A stretch of DNA of 29,824 nucleotides, taken from an uncultured Collinsella sp. GTDB lineage: Bacteria > Actinomycetota > Coriobacteriia > Coriobacteriales > Coriobacteriaceae. Positions 6,101 through 14,932 of the stretch are shown here, piece by piece. The translations under genes and the position numbers were made by a program. Positions within the stretch are counted from its first letter, which is position 1. Every line of letters begins with the position of its first letter. The notes under the pieces were generated by a model, which worked only from the letters and a program-made list of their open reading frames with translations, had not been told where the DNA came from and ran no database searches. Location: positions 1-29,824 of the forward strand of contig CAUGVQ010000012.1 in the NCBI GenBank assembly GCA_959602875.1. Direction: 5' to 3'.

Positions 6101-7834
6101 CTACAGCGACCAGGAGGCGTTTTCGGTCTGGAGGGCCACCATCCGGGCGAAGATGCCGCCTGCGGCGAGCAGCTCGTCAGGTGCGCCCTGTTCTGCCACA
6201 CGGCCCTGGTCGAGCACCACGATCTTGTCGGCCGCCTGCACGGTGCGCATGCGGTGGGCGATCACGATGACGGTCTTGCCGGCAAGAAGGCGGCTGAGCG
6301 CCTCCTGCACCTCGGTCTCGTTCTCCACGTCCAAGCTCGCCGTCGCCTCGTCGAGCAGCACGATCGGCGCGCCCTTGAGCAGGGCGCGTGCGATGGAGAT
6401 GCGCTGGCGCTCGCCGCCGGAGAGGCGGCTGCCGTTCTCGCCGACCATGGTGTCGTAGCCCTCTGGCAGGCGGCTCACGAACTCGTCGCAGTTCGCGGCT
6501 CGCGCGGCGGCGAGCACCTCCTCATTGGTGGCATCGCGCCGGCCAAGGCGGATGTTGCCCATGACCGTGTCGTCGAAGAGCAGCACGTCCTGGAAGACGA
6601 CGGCGAAGTCGCGGAGCAAGACCTCGGGGTCCACTGTCGACACGTCGATGCCGCCCACGGTCACGCGGCCCGAGGTGGCGTCCCAGAGCCGGCAGGCAAG
6701 GCGCGCGCAGGTGGACTTGCCCGATCCGCTCGGCCCCACGAGCGCGGTGACCTCGCCCTCGCGCGCGGTGAACGTCACGTCATCGAGCACCTGCTCGCCG
6801 TCGTTGTAGGCAAAGCCCACGCGCTTGAAGGAAACGTCGTGGCTTGCGGGCGCGTAGGCGTCGCCGCCCTCGGCAAGGGGCTCCTCGTAGAAGCTCTTCA
6901 TGCGTGCTGCGGCGGTCTTGGCCGAGAAGAGCTCGGCGATGAGCATGAGGCACTGGTCAAAGGGTGCATAGATGCGGGAGACCACCAATAGGAACGCAAA
7001 GAGCGTCATGAACGTGCAGCTGCCGTCCATGATGAAGGCTGCGCCCGCCAGAAGCGTGGTGGCGAGCCCCAGCCTCAGTACGATCTGGGCGCCGTTGACG
7101 GCGACCCCGCAGGCTATCTCCGAGCGTGCCGCCTGGCGCTCAGCCGCGTCGATATGGTCGAAGATGTGTGTCAGGTAGCGCTCCTCCTGGTTGGTGGCGC
7201 GTACCTCGCGCACGCACTCGAGCGCCTCCTGGATGTCCTCCGAGGTGGCGAGGCCGCGCATGCGCGTGGCCTCCATCATGGGCTGGAGCGCCGAGCGCGC
7301 ACCGAAGAGAATCGCGAGTCCCACCGGGCAGCTCCAAAGCGATGCGAGCGCAAGCCGCCAGTCGAGGGCGAAGAGTCCCACCGATGCCACGGCGAGCGTG
7401 ATATAGGCACCATAGAGCTCGGGCAGCACATGGCTGTAGGCGTGCTCGGTGGTCTTGACGTCGGTCATGAGTGTCTCGGTGAGGTCGGCGAGGTCGCGGC
7501 GGCCAAAAAACGACAGCGGCAGCTTGCGTAGGCGTTCGGCGAGGCCGATCCTCTGCCGCCCGCTCTCCTTGTAGATGACGCCGTACTGGTAATAGTAGGC
7601 GAGGTACTCGGTCACGAAGAGCACCACGGCGAAGACAACGATCGCTGGCGCGTAGGAGCCGAGGTCGGGTAGCGGTGCGCCTTCGGCGAGATGCGCCACG
7701 AAGGCGCTTCCCAGCGTGTAGATGATGCCCACGCCGCCGAAGATGGTGAGGTTCGACGCGGCGGTCCAGAGAGCGCCGAGTTTGACGTTTCTCATGCCCT
7801 CATCGGTGAGGGCGTATTTCTCCTGAATGCTCAC
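6101..7834 (-). CDS. ABC half-transporter, YbtQ/IrtB-like (second of pair)
   Basis: This 577-residue protein has an N-terminal six-helix exporter-fold membrane domain (about residues 20-310) and a C-terminal nucleotide-binding domain. Walker A is GPSGSGKS (367-374), the signature is LSGGERQR (471-478) and Walker B is IVLLDEA (491-497); the H-loop lies in VIAHR. All catalytic residues look canonical. It starts with GTG immediately after the TAA of the upstream half-transporter (TAAGTG, no gap), so the two are translated together and probably form a heterodimer. Pairs of exporter-fold half-transporters next to an AraC regulator are typical of YbtPQ/IrtAB systems, which import iron-siderophore complexes. 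The substrate here is inferred; a peptide or drug exporter is the main alternative. Confidence 0.85.
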   Translation of the reverse strand: MSIQEKYALTDEGMRNVKLGALWTAASNLTIFGGVGIIYTLGSAFVAHLAEGAPLPDLGSYAPAIVVFAVVLFVTEYLAYYYQYGVIYKESGRQRIGLAERLRKLPLSFFGRRDLADLTETLMTDVKTTEHAYSHVLPELYGAYITLAVASVGLFALDWRLALASLWSCPVGLAILFGARSALQPMMEATRMRGLATSEDIQEALECVREVRATNQEERYLTHIFDHIDAAERQAARSEIACGVAVNGAQIVLRLGLATTLLAGAAFIMDGSCTFMTLFAFLLVVSRIYAPFDQCLMLIAELFSAKTAAARMKSFYEEPLAEGGDAYAPASHDVSFKRVGFAYNDGEQVLDDVTFTAREGEVTALVGPSGSGKSTCARLACRLWDATSGRVTVGGIDVSTVDPEVLLRDFAVVFQDVLLFDDTVMGNIRLGRRDATNEEVLAAARAANCDEFVSRLPEGYDTMVGENGSRLSGGERQRISIARALLKGAPIVLLDEATASLDVENETEVQEALSRLLAGKTVIVIAHRMRTVQAADKIVVLDQGRVAEQGAPDELLAAGGIFARMVALQTENASWSL

Positions 7835-9664
7835 TTAGGCCACCTCCCGGGCGCTCGAGATGCGCCAGCTCACGGATTTCTCGTAATCTGCCCACATACG
7901 TGCGTAGAGGCCGTCCGCCTGCACGAGCTCATCGTGGTTGCCCTGCTCGGCCACGTGTCCCTGGTCGATCACGACGATCTTGTCGGCGCGTGCCACGGTC
8001 GAGAGCCTGTGCGCGATCATGAGGACGGTGCGGGGTGCGCCGTCGCGCCCGCGGGTGAGCCGCTTGAAAGCTGCCTGGATCTTGGCCTCGTTCTCGGGGT
8101 CGGCGAAGGCCGTGGCCTCGTCGAGCACCACCACGGGGGCGTCTTTCAAGATGGCGCGCGCGATCATGAGGCGCTGCATCTCGCCGCCGGAGAGGTAGGT
8201 GCCGCCTGCCCCCACGAGCGTGTTGACGCCTTGCGGCAGCTTCTCGACGATATCGTCGCACTGTGCGGCGGAAAGGGCTGCGAGCACCTCGTTGCGTGAG
8301 GCATCGGGGCGTGCGGCACGGACGTTCTCCAGGATGGTCTCCTTGAAGGGACGGTTCGCCTGGAAGACGAAGGCTACGCGATCCATGAGGGTATGAGGGT
8401 CTATGTCGCGCACGTCGACACCGCCGAGTGTAACGCGCCCCGAGTCCACATCCCAGAAACGCGGCACCAGGCTCGCCGCAGTGGTCTTGCCGCCGCCGGA
8501 GGGGCCCACGAGCGCCACGGTGGCGCCTGCCGGCACCTCGAAGCTCACGTGGTCGAGCGCGGGTTGCTCGGCACCTTCGTAGGTAAAGCTCACATCCTCG
8601 AAACGGATGCTGTTGTCCTGGGGCGTCTTGGGTGATGCGGGCGCCTCGATGACGGGCGCTGACAGCACCTCGCTCACGCGCGTCACCGCGTCGGTGGCGG
8701 ATTGCACGGCATCGGAGATGAACATCACGCGCGTCATGGCTGTGGGGATTACGGCCGAGAAAATAGCGTAGAACGCGAAGTTGGTGAGAAAACCGCCGAA
8801 GTCGCCCTCACCCGGCGCAATGAGAATCGCTGTCGGGGCCAGAAACATCGCCAACCCGTTGATAACCGTGAGAGAGAGCGACTGCGGCGTCTGGCACCAC
8901 TTAACAGCGTAGTCCTGCGCGAGGCGCGTGAACTCTTCGATGGCGTCGTTAAACGCGCGGAAGCTGTAGACCGTCTGCTGGAAGACTTTGACCACGGGGA
9001 TGCCGCGCACGTACTCGGTGCCGGTTTTGTTCATTTTGACGAGCGATTCCATGTAGCGTGTCATGAAGTCCATACCGCGCCCGCCCATCATATAGAACAT
9101 GCAGGCAAGTGATATGACGACGGATGCGAGGCAGGCGAGGCCGAGCCGCCAGTCGAAGACAAAGAAGAGGGTAAGCATGCCGATGATCATGGCTACGGAG
9201 CCGGCGGTATCGGGCAGCTTGTGGGCGAGCAGCGCCTCGGTCTCCGCGGCGCAGCCGTCTACCACGCGCCGCAGCGCCCCGCTCGCGTGCGTGTCGAAGT
9301 AGCCGAGGCTTGTATGCATGAGGTGGTTGGTGGTGCGCTTGCGCATGTTGGACGCGCAGCGGAACGCCGCCAGGTGCGTGCACATGAGGCCGGCGAAGTA
9401 AATGAGGATGCTCGCTACCGCGAGGCCGAATGCCCACCAGCCATACGTCGAGATGTCCGTTGCCGCGCCCCAGTTAGGCGCGACGGCGATGAGGCCGCGC
9501 GCCGCGAACCAGATGCAGATGTAGGGGCCGAAACTCACGAGCATCGAGATTGCCGAGAGCGTGCAGCCTAGGTAGGTGAGGACGCGGCGCTCTCCGGCGA
9601 AGTCGAGTAGCTGCGCCAAGGGACTCGGCGCTTTGCCTGCGTCCTTCCCAGAAGGGGATGCCAT
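7835..9664 (-). CDS. ABC half-transporter, YbtP/IrtA-like (first of pair)
   Basis: This 609-residue exporter-fold half-transporter has membrane helices over about residues 30-320 and a nucleotide-binding domain after 350. Walker A is GPSGGGKT (387-394), the Q-loop glutamine is in FVFQANRP (435), the signature is LSGGEMQR (491-498) and Walker B is VVVLDEA (511-517). It is followed by the DEATAFADPENE wording that I associate with the YbtP/YbtQ-like branch. ATG 9664 has TTGGAGG upstream. It is divergent from the AraC-family gene, and motif site D lies 50 bp upstream. By analogy with Ybt/Irt systems it would import siderophore- or metallophore-bound iron with its partner. No siderophore-synthesis gene is visible, so a xenosiderophore is possible. 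Confidence 0.85.
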   Translation of the reverse strand: MASPSGKDAGKAPSPLAQLLDFAGERRVLTYLGCTLSAISMLVSFGPYICIWFAARGLIAVAPNWGAATDISTYGWWAFGLAVASILIYFAGLMCTHLAAFRCASNMRKRTTNHLMHTSLGYFDTHASGALRRVVDGCAAETEALLAHKLPDTAGSVAMIIGMLTLFFVFDWRLGLACLASVVISLACMFYMMGGRGMDFMTRYMESLVKMNKTGTEYVRGIPVVKVFQQTVYSFRAFNDAIEEFTRLAQDYAVKWCQTPQSLSLTVINGLAMFLAPTAILIAPGEGDFGGFLTNFAFYAIFSAVIPTAMTRVMFISDAVQSATDAVTRVSEVLSAPVIEAPASPKTPQDNSIRFEDVSFTYEGAEQPALDHVSFEVPAGATVALVGPSGGGKTTAASLVPRFWDVDSGRVTLGGVDVRDIDPHTLMDRVAFVFQANRPFKETILENVRAARPDASRNEVLAALSAAQCDDIVEKLPQGVNTLVGAGGTYLSGGEMQRLMIARAILKDAPVVVLDEATAFADPENEAKIQAAFKRLTRGRDGAPRTVLMIAHRLSTVARADKIVVIDQGHVAEQGNHDELVQADGLYARMWADYEKSVSWRISSAREVA

Positions 9665-9713
9665 AGGTATGCCTCCAATCGCTTGTGCGGATATCTCCGC
9701 TACCGTATCATTA

Positions 9714-9731
9714 AAGTAATCTTTGGCTAAC
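9714..9731 (-). promoter_or_regulatory. Site D of the shared 18-bp motif, between ABC pair and araC-type gene
   Basis: The minus strand reads GTTAGCCAAAGATTACTT, matching the consensus of sites A to C. It lies in the only intergenic space serving both the divergent ABC transporter pair and the AraC-family regulator, ending 14 bp before the regulator's likely TTG start. This is the placement expected for autoregulation plus control of the transporter. Confidence 0.55.
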
Positions 9732-9745
9732 TATTGGAGTGGAGA

Positions 9746-10747
9746 TTGGGACGAATTCGAAACAACTCGTCGGCGCGCGCAATTGAGGATCTTTACCTTC
9801 CCCAAGTTGAGCAGTTCGGTATCGCTCTAGAGCGCCGTGGCGCCGCACTTACCGGGAGTGTTTCGAACGAGTGTGTGGACGCGCGGGTGGTGGTCTGCCC
9901 GCTGGGGCATGCAGGAGCGGTGGTCTCGCACCGTATCCGCATCAAGCGCGACATACGTTTTGAGGAGCGCGGCGTGCCGGGGCTCTGCGTGAGCACCCTT
10001 TCCGCAGACAGCCTGGCACTCTGCCCGGTGGTGCAGCCTGGGGCGCCGCGCGAGACGGGAAACGTCGCTGTCTTTGGTCAAGACCGTTACGAACGGAGTT
10101 ATCCGTTGCGTGCCGGAAGCGTACAGGACGCCGTTTCGGTCACGTTCCTGCCGACGTGGTTCGATGCACAGGGGGGTGCCGATGCCGCACGCGCTTGCGA
10201 GCTGATCAATACGGCGGGCGATGCTTGCGTGGGAGGCCCGGAGTTTGCCTTGGACGGACTTCTGCGTTCGCTAAGTCCGCTCTTTGGTGGAGCGTTTCTT
10301 GATGAGCGACGCGCTCGCGCCGGTGCCGATGCTGTGGCGATGCTTGCGGTCGGCTGGTACAGGGAGCGCGAGCGGGCCGAGCGGGCAGCGGGTACACTCG
10401 AGCAGGCGCGACTTGCCCGCGCGGCGCGCCATCTGGTGATGCAACATTTGGACGAGGATCTCTCGCTCGACCGCATCGCACGCGCCCTTTTGGTGAGCCG
10501 CACCCGGCTCTGTGCTGCGTTTCGTTGCGAGACGGGTGAGTCACTTGGCAGATTCATCGGCCGGATGCGTATGGAGCGGGCGGCATTTCTGCTCGAGTCT
10601 CCCGAGATATCGGTTGCCGAGGCGGCTCGCTCGGTTGGCTATGCGCGCATCTCAAGCTTTACTGTGGCGTTCGAGCGTGCATACGGATGCTCTCCGACGG
10701 CATGGCAAAAGGGCGCTGCCCGGCAGAAGGCGCAATTTAGCCGGTGA
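9746..10747 (+). CDS. AraC-family transcriptional regulator
   Basis: The C-terminal 100 residues form the AraC double helix-turn-helix: LSLDRIARALLVSRTRLCAAFR as first helix pair, then ISVAEAARSVGYARISSFTVAFERAYGCSPTAW with the family's hallmark GY...S-F...F...G-x-SP spacing. The N-terminal 220 residues are an uncharacterised sensing or dimerisation domain. I prefer TTG 9746, since GGAG (9736-9739) precedes it; TTG 9734 has no ribosome-binding site and abuts motif site D. It is divergent from the YbtPQ-like transporter, paralleling YbtA, an AraC regulator of the yersiniabactin genes. It is a good candidate to bind the shared motif, and the ligand could be an imported siderophore or haem-like compound. 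That role is inference. Confidence 0.88.
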   Translation: MGRIRNNSSARAIEDLYLPQVEQFGIALERRGAALTGSVSNECVDARVVVCPLGHAGAVVSHRIRIKRDIRFEERGVPGLCVSTLSADSLALCPVVQPGAPRETGNVAVFGQDRYERSYPLRAGSVQDAVSVTFLPTWFDAQGGADAARACELINTAGDACVGGPEFALDGLLRSLSPLFGGAFLDERRARAGADAVAMLAVGWYRERERAERAAGTLEQARLARAARHLVMQHLDEDLSLDRIARALLVSRTRLCAAFRCETGESLGRFIGRMRMERAAFLLESPEISVAEAARSVGYARISSFTVAFERAYGCSPTAWQKGAARQKAQFSR

Positions 10748-10847
10748 GTGGCGCCTGACTTTTCCAACCGGTTACCTTGTCTTGCCATGTCACGGCTTGC
10801 TCGGTATCCCGCCATACTGATATCTGTCATATTCTGTGCGTTAACGT

Positions 10848-10853
10848 TATAAG
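10848..10853 (+). promoter_or_regulatory. Possible -10 element of the oligopeptide-binding protein gene
   Basis: TATAAG lies 36 bp before the ATG in AT-richer DNA (10820-10853). The sequence 17 bp upstream, TGTCAT, is a poor -35 element, so this is a weak prediction. The rest of 10748-10888 shows nothing recognisable. Confidence 0.25.
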
Positions 10854-10888
10854 GCGTTGACGCTGCTGTTTAGGGAGAGGAAAAGCGT

Positions 10889-12565
10889 ATGGGCATCGAC
10901 ACGAAGCAGACTATCTCACGCCGTCAGTTTGCCGCTGGCACACTTGCTGCGAGCGCGCTCACCATGCTGGCGGGATGCAGCGGAGAGACGGGCGCCGGTG
11001 CTGGTTCGGCGTCGTCGGGCTCCTCGTCCTCCGATAAGGTCTTTCGCTGCTACCTCAGCGAGCCTGCCTACATCGACCCCAACAACGCGCAGGAGACGCA
11101 GGGCGCGCTTGTGGTCCATGCGCTCTTTGATCCGCTTGTGACTTGGGACTGGTCCACCAATGCGGCCGTCCCGCTTGCCGCGGCGGATCTGCCCACCATC
11201 TCTGAGGACGGTCTCACCTACACCTTTAAACTGCGCGAGGGCATGACCTTCCATAACGGTGACGCTGTGGATGCGGAGTCGTTCCGCCGCGGTTGGGAGC
11301 GCCTTGCCGACCCCAACCTCGCCACCCCCTCAGAGATCGGCTACCACCTCTCGCCGGTTCTGGGTTATGCGGAGATGGCCGCGGGTGAGGCAACGTCTAT
11401 GGAAGGTCTTGCCTGCCCGGATGAGCTTACCTTCCAGGTGACGCTCACCGCTCCTATGGCGGACTTCCTTGCCGTGTGCTGCCACCCGGGCCTCTCGCCC
11501 GTTCCTCAGGCGGCGCTCGATGACCAGGCATCCTTCCTCGAGGCGCCCATTGGCAACGGCCCCTTCATGATGGACGGCGCTTGGCAGCACAACCAGTACA
11601 TCAACCTCGTGCGCTTTGACGACTACTACGGCGAGGCGCCGGCGATCGACGGCATCTACTTCGATATCAAAGCGGACCCCGATACCGCCTTCAGCGAGTT
11701 TGAGGCCGGCGACGTGGACTTTGCACCCATCCCGACCGGGCGCATCCAAGACACCATCGACGCCTACGGCAAGTCAGATGACGGCTATACGGCGCAGGGC
11801 GGCAAGCAGGTGCTCACGGGCAGCCAAGCTAACACCTATTTCATCACGCTCAACATCAGCGACCCGACCCTTTCGGACGTGAACGTGCGCCGTGCCCTGT
11901 CGCTTGCCATCAACCGCCAGAACATCGTCGACACGCTCTACGAGGGCACGCGCGCGGTGGCGACCTCGATCTTCCCGCCCGTAATCGATGACGACCCCGA
12001 GGATGCTTGGGAGTACTGCACCTACGATGCCGAGCGCGCGGGGCAGCTGCTTGATGAGGCGGGCTATCCGGCGGACGAGAACGGCAAGCGCAACCTTACG
12101 CTCACGCTGAGCTACGACGGCGGGCGCGGGCACGAGGATATCATGTCCTCCATTCAAGCGGACCTCGCCAGCATCGGCGTCACAATCGAGCAGGAGTCGC
12201 TCGAGTGGGCGGCGCTGCTGCCACGTCTGGGCGATGCCCAGTTCCAGATGGGGCGTAGCGGTTGGACGGCTGACTATCCCACGATGGACAACTTCCTCTA
12301 CCCGAACTTCTACAGCACGGCAAACGACAACTCATCCACGTTCAACAATCCCGATATCGATGCCGCTCTCGATGCGGCGCGTCGGATTACCGATGATGAG
12401 GACCGCAAGGTGGCGTATCGCCAGATCTGTCACACTATCGGGCAGGAAGTGCCGGTGATTCCGATCATGCATGCCGCCCATAATAATGTGGTCTCGGAGC
12501 GCGTGGAATCGTTCACGTTTGACGCGCAGCTGTTGGGCGATTTCAAGAACGCCGAGATCGCGTAG
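10889..12565 (+). CDS. Oligopeptide ABC transporter substrate-binding lipoprotein (SBP family 5)
   Basis: This 558-residue protein begins with a Tat-type signal, SRRQFAAG (residues 10-17), a hydrophobic core, and a lipobox MLAGC with the lipidated cysteine at 30, followed by a Ser/Gly-rich linker. The mature part is an OppA/DppA-type family 5 binding protein, recognisable from LREGMTFHNGDAVDAESFRRGWERLADP, the NVRRALSLAINRQNIVD segment and LDEAGYPADENGKR. It would capture peptides at the outer face of the membrane for an ABC permease. No permease or ATPase gene lies nearby, so it is an orphan that must use components encoded elsewhere. The start has GGGAGAGG upstream. Its last 23 bp overlap the convergent amidotransferase gene. 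Confidence 0.92.
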   Translation: MGIDTKQTISRRQFAAGTLAASALTMLAGCSGETGAGAGSASSGSSSSDKVFRCYLSEPAYIDPNNAQETQGALVVHALFDPLVTWDWSTNAAVPLAAADLPTISEDGLTYTFKLREGMTFHNGDAVDAESFRRGWERLADPNLATPSEIGYHLSPVLGYAEMAAGEATSMEGLACPDELTFQVTLTAPMADFLAVCCHPGLSPVPQAALDDQASFLEAPIGNGPFMMDGAWQHNQYINLVRFDDYYGEAPAIDGIYFDIKADPDTAFSEFEAGDVDFAPIPTGRIQDTIDAYGKSDDGYTAQGGKQVLTGSQANTYFITLNISDPTLSDVNVRRALSLAINRQNIVDTLYEGTRAVATSIFPPVIDDDPEDAWEYCTYDAERAGQLLDEAGYPADENGKRNLTLTLSYDGGRGHEDIMSSIQADLASIGVTIEQESLEWAALLPRLGDAQFQMGRSGWTADYPTMDNFLYPNFYSTANDNSSTFNNPDIDAALDAARRITDDEDRKVAYRQICHTIGQEVPVIPIMHAAHNNVVSERVESFTFDAQLLGDFKNAEIA

Positions 12566-13361
12566 CCGCTCGCGCAGCACTCTCTGCCACGAGCGCCTGG
12601 AAAAACCGGTTCATAGGAGCCGTGGTGCCAAAGTACTCTGGGTGCCACTGCACGGCAACGATAGGGCTTCCGTCACATGCCTCAACGCCCTCGACCACTC
12701 CGTCGGGGGCGTAGGCAGTGGCGCGGAACTCGGGTGCTATAGCACGCAGCGCTTGGTGGTGGAGAGAATTCACGGCAAGCTGCTCGGCGTCAAAAATGCG
12801 CGCGAGCTGAGAGCCTTCAGCAAATGTGACCGTATGACATAGACGCTCACCATCATAGTCGCCCTGGGGCGTGTGGGCGTTGTGCTCGCATAGGGCCTCG
12901 GCGCCGTGCGGCGTGAAATCTCGCGGCAGGTCCTCGTAGAGGGTGCCGCCAAAGTAGACGTTTAAGACCTGCAGGCCACGGCAAATGCCATAGATGGGCA
13001 GGTCGTGAGCGATGGCATAGGCGATGAGACGCCATTCGGCTGCATCGCGCAGCGGCGTGATCTCCGGTTCGCTGCCCGTCTCGGGCATGTTGGTGCAGGC
13101 TGAACTGGGTGCTTCCCCGCAGGTTTCGTCTCGGTGCGGGACGCTCCAACGCGCGGGGTCCACGTCGTGACCGCCCGTGAGCAGCACGCCGTCCAGAAGG
13201 GGAAAGAGCTGTGTGTAGGCGGTCTCGTCCTCGGTGAGGGGCAGGATGAGCGGCGCGCCACCCGCGGTAATAACCGCGTCGGCATAGTTGCAGGCAAGAC
13301 GTATGTCACCTGCGGCGGGTAGGTGCGTAGGTACGATGCCGATGATGGGGCGTGCGTGCAT
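12543..13361 (-). CDS. Class I glutamine amidotransferase-like hydrolase (peptidase C26, gamma-glutamyl-GABA hydrolase-like)
   Basis: The protein opens with PIIGIVPTHLPA and carries GVLLTGGHDVDPARW, the nucleophile elbow YGICRGLQVLN with its cysteine, and the histidine-glutamate pair in VQWHPEYFG, completing the Cys-His-Glu triad. This pattern matches PuuD-like peptidase C26 enzymes, which cleave gamma-glutamyl bonds, for example in gamma-glutamyl-GABA. I choose ATG 13361, with AAGGA at good spacing; an in-frame upstream Met at 13415 lacks one and adds unconserved residues. At 272 residues it is of normal size. No putrescine-pathway partner is nearby, so the substrate is open. Its 3' end overlaps the convergent peptide-binding protein gene. 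Confidence 0.88.
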   Translation of the reverse strand: MHARPIIGIVPTHLPAAGDIRLACNYADAVITAGGAPLILPLTEDETAYTQLFPLLDGVLLTGGHDVDPARWSVPHRDETCGEAPSSACTNMPETGSEPEITPLRDAAEWRLIAYAIAHDLPIYGICRGLQVLNVYFGGTLYEDLPRDFTPHGAEALCEHNAHTPQGDYDGERLCHTVTFAEGSQLARIFDAEQLAVNSLHHQALRAIAPEFRATAYAPDGVVEGVEACDGSPIVAVQWHPEYFGTTAPMNRFFQALVAESAARAATRSRRS

Positions 13362-13484
13362 GGGGTTCCTTCTTGTCGAGCCTTCTCGCTGCGGACATTG
13401 GTGGAGCCGCAGCACGGTGGTGTTCTTGAGAGATTATATGCCGGCAGACGCCTGCGTTCATGACGGGCAAGGCCGCCGGGCGTG

Positions 13485-13988
13485 CTAGAGGTCCGCGAGG
13501 TAGTGGTCCGCCTCGACGTGGGAGTGAAAGGTGAAGAGCTCGACGCCCGCGGGGCGATTGTCGAGAAGAGAGCGGAGAAGCGGCGCCTGCTCCTCGGGAA
13601 AACGCTTGATATAGGCCGTGAACTCGGGATCTAGCTCGTCCTCCTGCCACGGGAGATCCTCACGGGGGGAGCCTATGCGCGCCGCCGCCCCCGCAAGGCA
13701 TTCTTCGACGGGAAGGTCGAGAAAAAAGACGGTGTCCGCACGTTCGAGGCGTCGTTTGAGCGTGCGCAGATAGTTGCCGTCGATTATCCAGCGCTCGCGG
13801 GCGAGCATCTCTGCCGGATGCGCATCGAACACATCCCGTTCGACATGGTTGCCATCTGGGAGGTGCCACATCATATCCAGATACATAAGCGGAAGGTTCA
13901 GCTTGTCGCGCAGGGCGCGTGCGAAGGTGCTCTTGCCGGCACCGGGACAGCCTACGACAAGGGCGCGTGAGATGGATTGCCTCGACAC
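13485..13988 (-). CDS. P-loop NTPase, adenylate kinase/topology-modulation-like
   Basis: This 167-residue protein has Walker A GCPGAGKST near residues 13-21, the YLDMMWHLPDG segment and RWIIDGNYLRTLKRRLERADTVFFLDLP. That last run is typical of the FlaR/topology-modulation family of small nucleotide kinases. Family members are predicted kinases with unverified substrates. GTG 13988 is chosen because AGGAGG lies 9 nt upstream and the next residues lead straight to the P-loop; more upstream starts add a low-complexity segment. It is divergent from the methyltransferase gene, 89 bp away. Confidence 0.82.
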   Translation of the reverse strand: MSRQSISRALVVGCPGAGKSTFARALRDKLNLPLMYLDMMWHLPDGNHVERDVFDAHPAEMLARERWIIDGNYLRTLKRRLERADTVFFLDLPVEECLAGAAARIGSPREDLPWQEDELDPEFTAYIKRFPEEQAPLLRSLLDNRPAGVELFTFHSHVEADHYLADL

Positions 13989-14077
13989 GAAATGCTTCCT
14001 CCTGCAGTGTGATGACGTTGCGTTTTGCCTATTCTGGCATACTGGGACCGATAAGTAGCGCGGCGCGAGGAGTCGAG

Positions 14078-14914
14078 ATGAATGTGCAGCGGGATGAGGA
14101 AATGAGCGGGCGGGCGGATTGCTGCGAAGGAGCGGCGATGCCCGTAGGCGCATCCTATACCGACCTTAATGCGTGCATCATTGACGCGTGGATCGAGGAC
14201 GGCTGGGAGTGGGGAATCCCCATCGATCACGAGCGCTTTACGGCGGCGGTTGCAGGGGACTGGTCCATGCTCCTCACACCTACGCGGCCGGTGCCGCGTG
14301 ACTGGCTCTTTGCCGATATGCGCGGGTGTCGCGTGCTGGGCCTCGCCGCGGGCGGCGGGCAGCAGATGCCGATTTTTGCGGCGATGGGGGCAGTGTGCAC
14401 GGTGCTCGACTATTCTGAGCGCCAGATAGCCTCGGAGAAGCTCGTCGCCGAGCGCGAGGGATATGAGATCCGGACGATCCGCGCTGACATGACGCGCCCT
14501 TTGCCCTTTGCAGACGGCGAGTTCGACCTGATCTTTCACCCGGTCTCCAACTGCTACGTTGAGGACGTCGGCGCCATCTGGCGCGAATGCGCGCGCGTGC
14601 TGCGACCGGGCGGGCGCCTGCTCGCGGGGCTCGACAACGGCGTCAACTACATCGTCGACGACGATGAGGAACGCATCGTGCGGGGGCTTCCCTTCAACCC
14701 GCTCAAGAACCCGGGCCTGATTCCCGCCGAGGAGCTCAACGACTGGGGTATGCAGTTCTCGCACACGTTCGACGAGCAGATCCGCGGGCAGATTCAAGCG
14801 GGCTTTTCGCTCATCGACCTGTATGAGGACACCAACGGGGGAGAGAGCCGGCTGCATAAGCTCGGCATCCCGACGTTTTGGGCGACCTGCGCGGAGAAGC
14901 CAGCAGACGCGTGA
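14078..14914 (+). CDS. Class I SAM-dependent methyltransferase
   Basis: The segment DGWEWGIPIDHERFTAAVAGDW leads into motif I, VLGLAAGGGQQMPIFAAMGA, a variant of the glycine-rich SAM-binding loop. It is followed by the acidic strand TVLDYSERQ, the motif III-like FDLIFHPVSNCYVEDV and the LRPGGRLLAG post-motif. The acceptor is unknown. Two starts have equally good ribosome-binding sites: ATG 14078 (GAGGAG, 5-nt spacer) and in-frame ATG 14138 (AAGGAG, 5-nt spacer). Conservation probably begins after the second, so the annotated N-terminal 20 residues are uncertain. The gene stops 18 bp before the convergent GNAT gene. Confidence 0.87.
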   Translation: MNVQRDEEMSGRADCCEGAAMPVGASYTDLNACIIDAWIEDGWEWGIPIDHERFTAAVAGDWSMLLTPTRPVPRDWLFADMRGCRVLGLAAGGGQQMPIFAAMGAVCTVLDYSERQIASEKLVAEREGYEIRTIRADMTRPLPFADGEFDLIFHPVSNCYVEDVGAIWRECARVLRPGGRLLAGLDNGVNYIVDDDEERIVRGLPFNPLKNPGLIPAEELNDWGMQFSHTFDEQIRGQIQAGFSLIDLYEDTNGGESRLHKLGIPTFWATCAEKPADA

Positions 14915-14932
14915 GCGCCGTTGTGCTCGCCG

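Noticed and set aside
5915..6991. 358-codon plus-strand frame across the end of the ABC operon
   Set aside because: Most of it is antisense to the nucleotide-binding domain of an ABC gene with canonical motifs, and its composition is shadow-like.
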